64,000 nt of DNA, from positions 1 to 64,000 of the forward strand of contig JBBHKE010002645.1 in NCBI GenBank assembly GCA_037447655.1. Reading direction: 5' to 3'. This stretch comes from Zygnema cylindricum. Taxonomy: Eukaryota > Streptophyta > Zygnematophyceae > Zygnematales > Zygnemataceae. Positions 60,116-64,000 of this stretch are shown here, in pieces. The position numbers and the translations under genes are program-made. The notes under the pieces are model-generated. The model saw nothing but the letters and a program-made list of their open reading frames with translations. It did not search any database and was not told the origin of the DNA. How positions within the stretch are numbered: the stretch's first letter is position 1; each line of letters opens with the position of its first letter.

Positions 60116-61164
60116 TGCAATTCTGTGTCCTCCATTAGACTACAGAATACATGAAGCCTCTAGATAGTATTTAACTAACCCACTTTAAGCCACGACCACT
60201 ACTGCCCCAGAAGGCAAACTGACAATTTGACTGCACCCCTGTGCAGCCTGGACTCCCCTGAGTTCGTAGCAAAAATAATCACTGAAAACGGCCAACCAGC
60301 CGATGAGTTATGAGCCGGCAAAATTTGCCAATTTATACAAAGCTCTCTTAGAGAGAGAGGTGTCAAAATTTCCTAAGTCCTAAATCTCCCTCACAACCCT
60401 TATCTACTAAAATACGAACCAATCATATTACTGTAAAGTACAGAAAGGTACTACGGCCGAAGTCGTTTCAGTACGGCTGGTGTACGACAAAGCTACTCAG
60501 TGGACGTGTGTCATTTTTCCACTCGTTCGTATATTCTCCGGAATTCTCGCGACCGAATGTCATCCTTCCACGCGGCGCCACGTCATGCCATGTCCATAAA
60601 AACCAAAGTGACCATTTTGCGATCTCGGCGATGACGTGCGCCGACGGATTAAATCCGACATTAAATGTCGACCGTTTAAAACAAATGTCTGTTTCATTTG
60701 TTTTGTGCGAAATGACGCTCGCACTAAACCTTAACAAGTTCTATGTTCGTTTCGTCCAAATTACAGTTAAATCATTTCAGTATAATACAATAGTTTAAAT
60801 ATAAATGAAACCCTATATCATCTAACGGACTTCTACGACAGACTGGTTAGAGTTAACGGCTACGCCGCGCTCTACCGGTCGGGGGTTCGAGTCCTGCCGG
60901 ACTCACATTGTGTCTACCGGCCGGCAGGTACAAGGATCAAATCCTGCCGCCGGCACATACATTTTAATTAAATATATAAACCCTAATATAAAATTCCCGT
61001 AAACCTCAGGATAGCCAAGGTAGCCATGGCTCTAGCTTCCTCTCCAATTTCTCAGTGACTGCGACAAGTTTGAGAGTTGGAGAGAGAAGTTAGAGATAGA
61101 CTGCCTCGACTTCTATATTTCTTTTCAGACCTAGAAAATACTAATAAAACCATTAGTTTCTACA
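60116..61164 (-). repeat. 3' LTR of A4, mosaic of RLC-A and RLC-B types
   Basis: 1,049 bp. Plus-strand 60116-60909 is RLC-B type (reverse of 22140-22929), starting TGCAATTCTGTGTCC. 60910-61164 is RLC-A type ending TTTCTACA. The join falls at the tRNA-like modules. The five bases before it are ATCAT; the matching duplication would lie outside the window. Confidence 0.88.
60826..60906 (+). other. tRNA-like module with a perfect B box
   Basis: GGTTCGAGTCC at 60884-60894 matches the Pol III B-box consensus exactly. Upstream ACTGGTTAGAGTTAACGGC resembles a D arm. It ends GGACTCA. The acceptor strands do not pair, so it is tRNA-derived at most. It is antisense to element A4. Confidence 0.55.
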
Positions 61165-61177
61165 CTCCCCTTATTTT

Positions 61178-64000
61178 CTAGTCAATCTTTAATTTCAGAC
61201 CACACTTCTCCCTGCAAAAAATTAGCTTAGGGGAAGGCACAGGTTTGGTCATCATATCTGCTACCATCTCACTATCTGGTCTGTACTCTAAACTGATTAT
61301 TTTGTTTTCTACTTTCTCTCTAACAAAGCTGAGTCTGATGTCCATTTGTTTGGCTTTAAAATGGTGTTTAGGATTGGCAGAAATAGCGATTGCTGCCTGA
61401 TTATCACAAAATATTTTATGCACACCACTCTTAAGGTGACCAAGCTCACCAAGCAAAGACTTGACCCACATCAATTCTTTTACAGCAGAGCAAGAGGCCA
61501 TATACTCAGCCTCCATGGTGGACTGAGCAATAACCTTTTGCTGTTTGCTACTCCAACAGCAAGCCCCATCACCCACATATAATACATATCCAGAAGTACA
61601 TCTCCTCATCGGAGCATCACCATAACTGGCATCACTCCAAGTAGTGATGTCAGTATTCTCCCCACCCAAATGCAACCATAGATCTCTAGTTCCTACCAAG
61701 TATCTAAGGACTCTCTTAGCTGCCTCCCAATCCTTCTTAGTGGGGGCATTTAGACTTCTACTCAGCACTCCTACAGCTGCAGCTAAATTCGGCCGGGTAC
61801 AATTCATAAAATAGATTAGACTTCCCACTACTTGCCTGTAAGGAATAGTCTGCATGAACTTCTGTTCTTCAGGAGATAATTCCTCGTCTAAGACTATGAC
61901 TCCTTCTTCCTCACTCCCCTCACTTCCCTTCTTCAATTCCATTGGAGTTGTGCAACTATTAGCTTTATCCATTTGAAATTTTTCAAGCATGTTTCCTATT
62001 GCTTCCTTTTGAGTCAATCTTATAATTTTTCTTTTTCGGTCTCTCTCTACTTGAATTCCCAAAATATATTTTGCTTCCCCCATATCCTTCATTTCAAATC
62101 TCCCCTTAAGATCGGTTTTCAGTTTATTAATTTTTTCCATTGATTTACTTAAAACAAGCAAATCATCAACATAAATTGCAATAAATATAAAACCTTCCTC
62201 ATCTTCGAAAACATAGATTGAGTGATCTGAGCTGATCCGAATATATCCTAGACCGGTAAGAAACTCATCAAGCTTCTTATTCCACTGTCGGGGCGCCTGT
62301 TTCAAACCATAAAGAGATTTAATCAGCCGGCATACCTTACTCTCCTCTCCTTCTTCCACAAACCCTTCGGGTTGTCGCATGAAGATCTCCTCTTCTAATT
62401 CTCCATGCAAAAAGGCTGTTTTGATGTCCATCTGGTGCACTTCCATGTCTTCCGCCGCTGCTAAACTGAGAAGTATGCGGACGGAGGGAAATCTGACCAC
62501 CGGGGCAAAGGTTTCCTCGTAGTCAATTCCTTCCTTTTGTGTAAATCCCTTTGCCACTAATCTGGCCTTGTAGCGCTCGATTGTGTTATCTGGGTTCAGT
62601 TTCAGTTTGAAAACCCACTTACAACCGATTGGTTTTCGGTTAGGTGGACAGTCCACCAGCTCCCAAGTATCGGCTGCCATGATTGAAGCCATCTCCTCAT
62701 TGATGGCTGTCTTCCACCGGTTTCCTTCTGGACAAGTCATCGCCTCTCGAAAAGTTTGAGGTTCATCTTGATGAGATAGTTTAGTTACCTTGTTATTAAC
62801 CTGTTTTTCTTGCAGTCTTTTGCTACTTCTCCTCCCTCCCTCAAAATCTGAGGCCGGAATAGATGGTTCTCGTGGATTCTTTCGAACAAACTCGGCTTCT
62901 CCCCTATCCCTTGATTCCGAATCAATTTCCACCACGTCTTCCGCTTCGAGTAGAGTTGTCACTGGAGTTTCCACAGCCGAGTCCTTTTCGGTCTGATTTG
63001 TTCCTGCAAGAATGTCATCGTCTCTAAAACCTGGATAGTTAGGAAGCTCAAAGTCATCAGAATTTTCTGACTCAAATCTGATTTTTACTGACTTTGTATA
63101 TTTGAAGGGATCCACAGACTTTCCTTCATCCATAACTACTAGATGCTTTACTAAGATTATATCTTCTCTTTTTAGATCATAAACTCTATATCCTTTAACA
63201 TCCTCATCATATCCTAATAAGTATCCCGGTTTTCCTTTAGGATCTAGCTTCCAATTGGACCGATCAGTATCTAGACTGAATACTTGACTGCCGAAAACCT
63301 TTAAATGAGATAAGTCTGGTTTCCGGCCTGTCCATCTCTCATAAGGTGTTTGATCTTTTATAGCTGAAGTAAGAACTCTATTTTTGAGGTAATTAGCACA
63401 GTTCATTGCTTCTGCCCAAAACCTTTTTCCTATCTTCTTATCCGACAACATATTTCTAGCACTATCACTTAGTGTTCTATTTAACCTTTCAGCTACCCCA
63501 TTCTGTTCAGGATTTTCTGGCACTGTCTTTTGGTGTTGAACCCCATCTTCCCTCAAAAAATCCTCAAACTGGTTAGAAGTATACTCTCCACCATTGTCAC
63601 TCCTTACTCTCTTGATTGGAGTTTCATGGAGTTTTTCGCTCCATGCTTCATATTGTCTAAAACAGTCCTCAGCCTCTGACTTGTTTTTCAAAAAATATAC
63701 TCGGGAATACCGAGACCAATCATCAGTTATAGTCATCATAAATCTCTTCCCCCCCGGTGAGGGCACTCTAGCCGGTCCCCAAATATCTGTGTGTACTAGA
63801 TCTAGAAGTTTTTCTCCCTTGTAGGTGGCTGTTTTTGGAAAGGGTAATCTGTGTGCTTTACCTTGAGCACACCCACTACAATCACTTATATCATCACTCT
63901 CACTGAACTGAATCCCTTCCACCACTCCCATCTTTTTCATCTCTCTTAACTTATCTAGATTCACATGCCCAAGCCTCTTATGCCACATCATAATATCATG
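61178..64000 (-). CDS. Open RLC-A pol frame of A4 (runs off the window)
   Basis: One uninterrupted frame from the window edge to a TAG at 61178-61180, at least 937 codons. Counting from the methionine at 63991: GAG-pre-integrase with H4, H9, C38, C41 (HHCC zinc site); integrase with D69, D132 and E168, exactly DD35E; a long linker; RT with YVDDLLVLSK near residue 605; RNase H with WSDASYGD, MEAEYMAS and CDNQAA between about 780 and 865. All catalytic residues I can check are present, unlike the other copies. A polypurine tract (61165-61177) and the LTR follow. Gag, protease and the 5' LTR lie beyond the edge. Confidence 0.95.
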   Translation of the reverse strand, partial: HDIMMWHKRLGHVNLDKLREMKKMGVVEGIQFSESDDISDCSGCAQGKAHRLPFPKTATYKGEKLLDLVHTDIWGPARVPSPGGKRFMMTITDDWSRYSRVYFLKNKSEAEDCFRQYEAWSEKLHETPIKRVRSDNGGEYTSNQFEDFLREDGVQHQKTVPENPEQNGVAERLNRTLSDSARNMLSDKKIGKRFWAEAMNCANYLKNRVLTSAIKDQTPYERWTGRKPDLSHLKVFGSQVFSLDTDRSNWKLDPKGKPGYLLGYDEDVKGYRVYDLKREDIILVKHLVVMDEGKSVDPFKYTKSVKIRFESENSDDFELPNYPGFRDDDILAGTNQTEKDSAVETPVTTLLEAEDVVEIDSESRDRGEAEFVRKNPREPSIPASDFEGGRRSSKRLQEKQVNNKVTKLSHQDEPQTFREAMTCPEGNRWKTAINEEMASIMAADTWELVDCPPNRKPIGCKWVFKLKLNPDNTIERYKARLVAKGFTQKEGIDYEETFAPVVRFPSVRILLSLAAAEDMEVHQMDIKTAFLHGELEEEIFMRQPEGFVEEGEESKVCRLIKSLYGLKQAPRQWNKKLDEFLTGLGYIRISSDHSIYVFEDEEGFIFIAIYVDDLLVLSKSMEKINKLKTDLKGRFEMKDMGEAKYILGIQVERDRKRKIIRLTQKEAIGNMLEKFQMDKANSCTTPMELKKGSEGSEEEGVIVLDEELSPEEQKFMQTIPYRQVVGSLIYFMNCTRPNLAAAVGVLSRSLNAPTKKDWEAAKRVLRYLVGTRDLWLHLGGENTDITTWSDASYGDAPMRRCTSGYVLYVGDGACCWSSKQQKVIAQSTMEAEYMASCSAVKELMWVKSLLGELGHLKSGVHKIFCDNQAAIAISANPKHHFKAKQMDIRLSFVREKVENKIISLEYRPDSEMVADMMTKPVPSPKLIFCREKCGLKLKID

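Noticed and set aside
60826-60906. Functional tRNA gene
   Set aside because: It has a perfect B box and a D-arm-like block, but the 5' and 3' acceptor strands are not complementary and the sequence recurs inside LTRs.

Overview
The window is a eukaryotic, intron-bearing nuclear locus dominated by transposable elements. The one clear host gene (42.9-51.1 kb, minus strand) is a multi-exon leucine-rich-repeat gene resembling plant LRRC40-type proteins. With the abundant Ty1/copia elements and plant-like initiator-tRNA complementarity, this suggests a green plant or a streptophyte relative. The sequence does not let me name a species.

Layout. 1-23.2 kb is a nest of two related Ty1/copia families: RLC-A (minus strand) and RLC-B (plus strand). 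Copy A1 lies at 2.39-8.83 kb. A truncated copy A2 (8.83-19.39 kb) has its LTR split by a complete B1 element (12.37-18.80 kb, 5-bp duplication AATTT). B2 and B3 share an LTR at 21.93-22.93 kb. At 23.2-24.15 kb is the C-terminal integrase of a Ty3-like element carrying a PHD finger. A complete RLC-A element, A3 (24.58-31.03 kb, duplication CTGAT), sits inside another LTR (LTR-D). 32.3-42.9 kb is AT-rich and packed with non-autonomous DNA transposons: a TA-flanked family with CACCG termini, a hAT-like family with 8-bp duplications, foldbacks and tandem duplications. The LRR gene follows, with members of the TA family in or beside it. 53-58 kb holds a TIR element, a gag-only copia-type element (RLC-C) and a second LTR-D. 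From 60.1 kb to the edge is A4, whose pol frame has no stop.

Most notable: in RLC-A, RLC-B and RLC-C the LTR is followed directly by GGTTATGGGCYC, complementary to the anticodon arm of initiator tRNA-Met (half-tRNA priming, as in Drosophila copia). In all three this primer-binding site is read in the gag frame, and the AUG that pairs with the CAU anticodon falls in that frame. In A and B the upstream gag ATG lies inside the LTR, 20 nt from its end. A and B LTRs also carry an antisense tRNA-like module with A-box/B-box-like sequences. The A4 LTR is a mosaic of A-type and B-type sequence joined at that module.

The LRR gene joins in frame over 15 exons (1,268 nt) and appears to use two GC-AG introns. 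Its first and last exons were not found, so it is either split by intruding elements or truncated.
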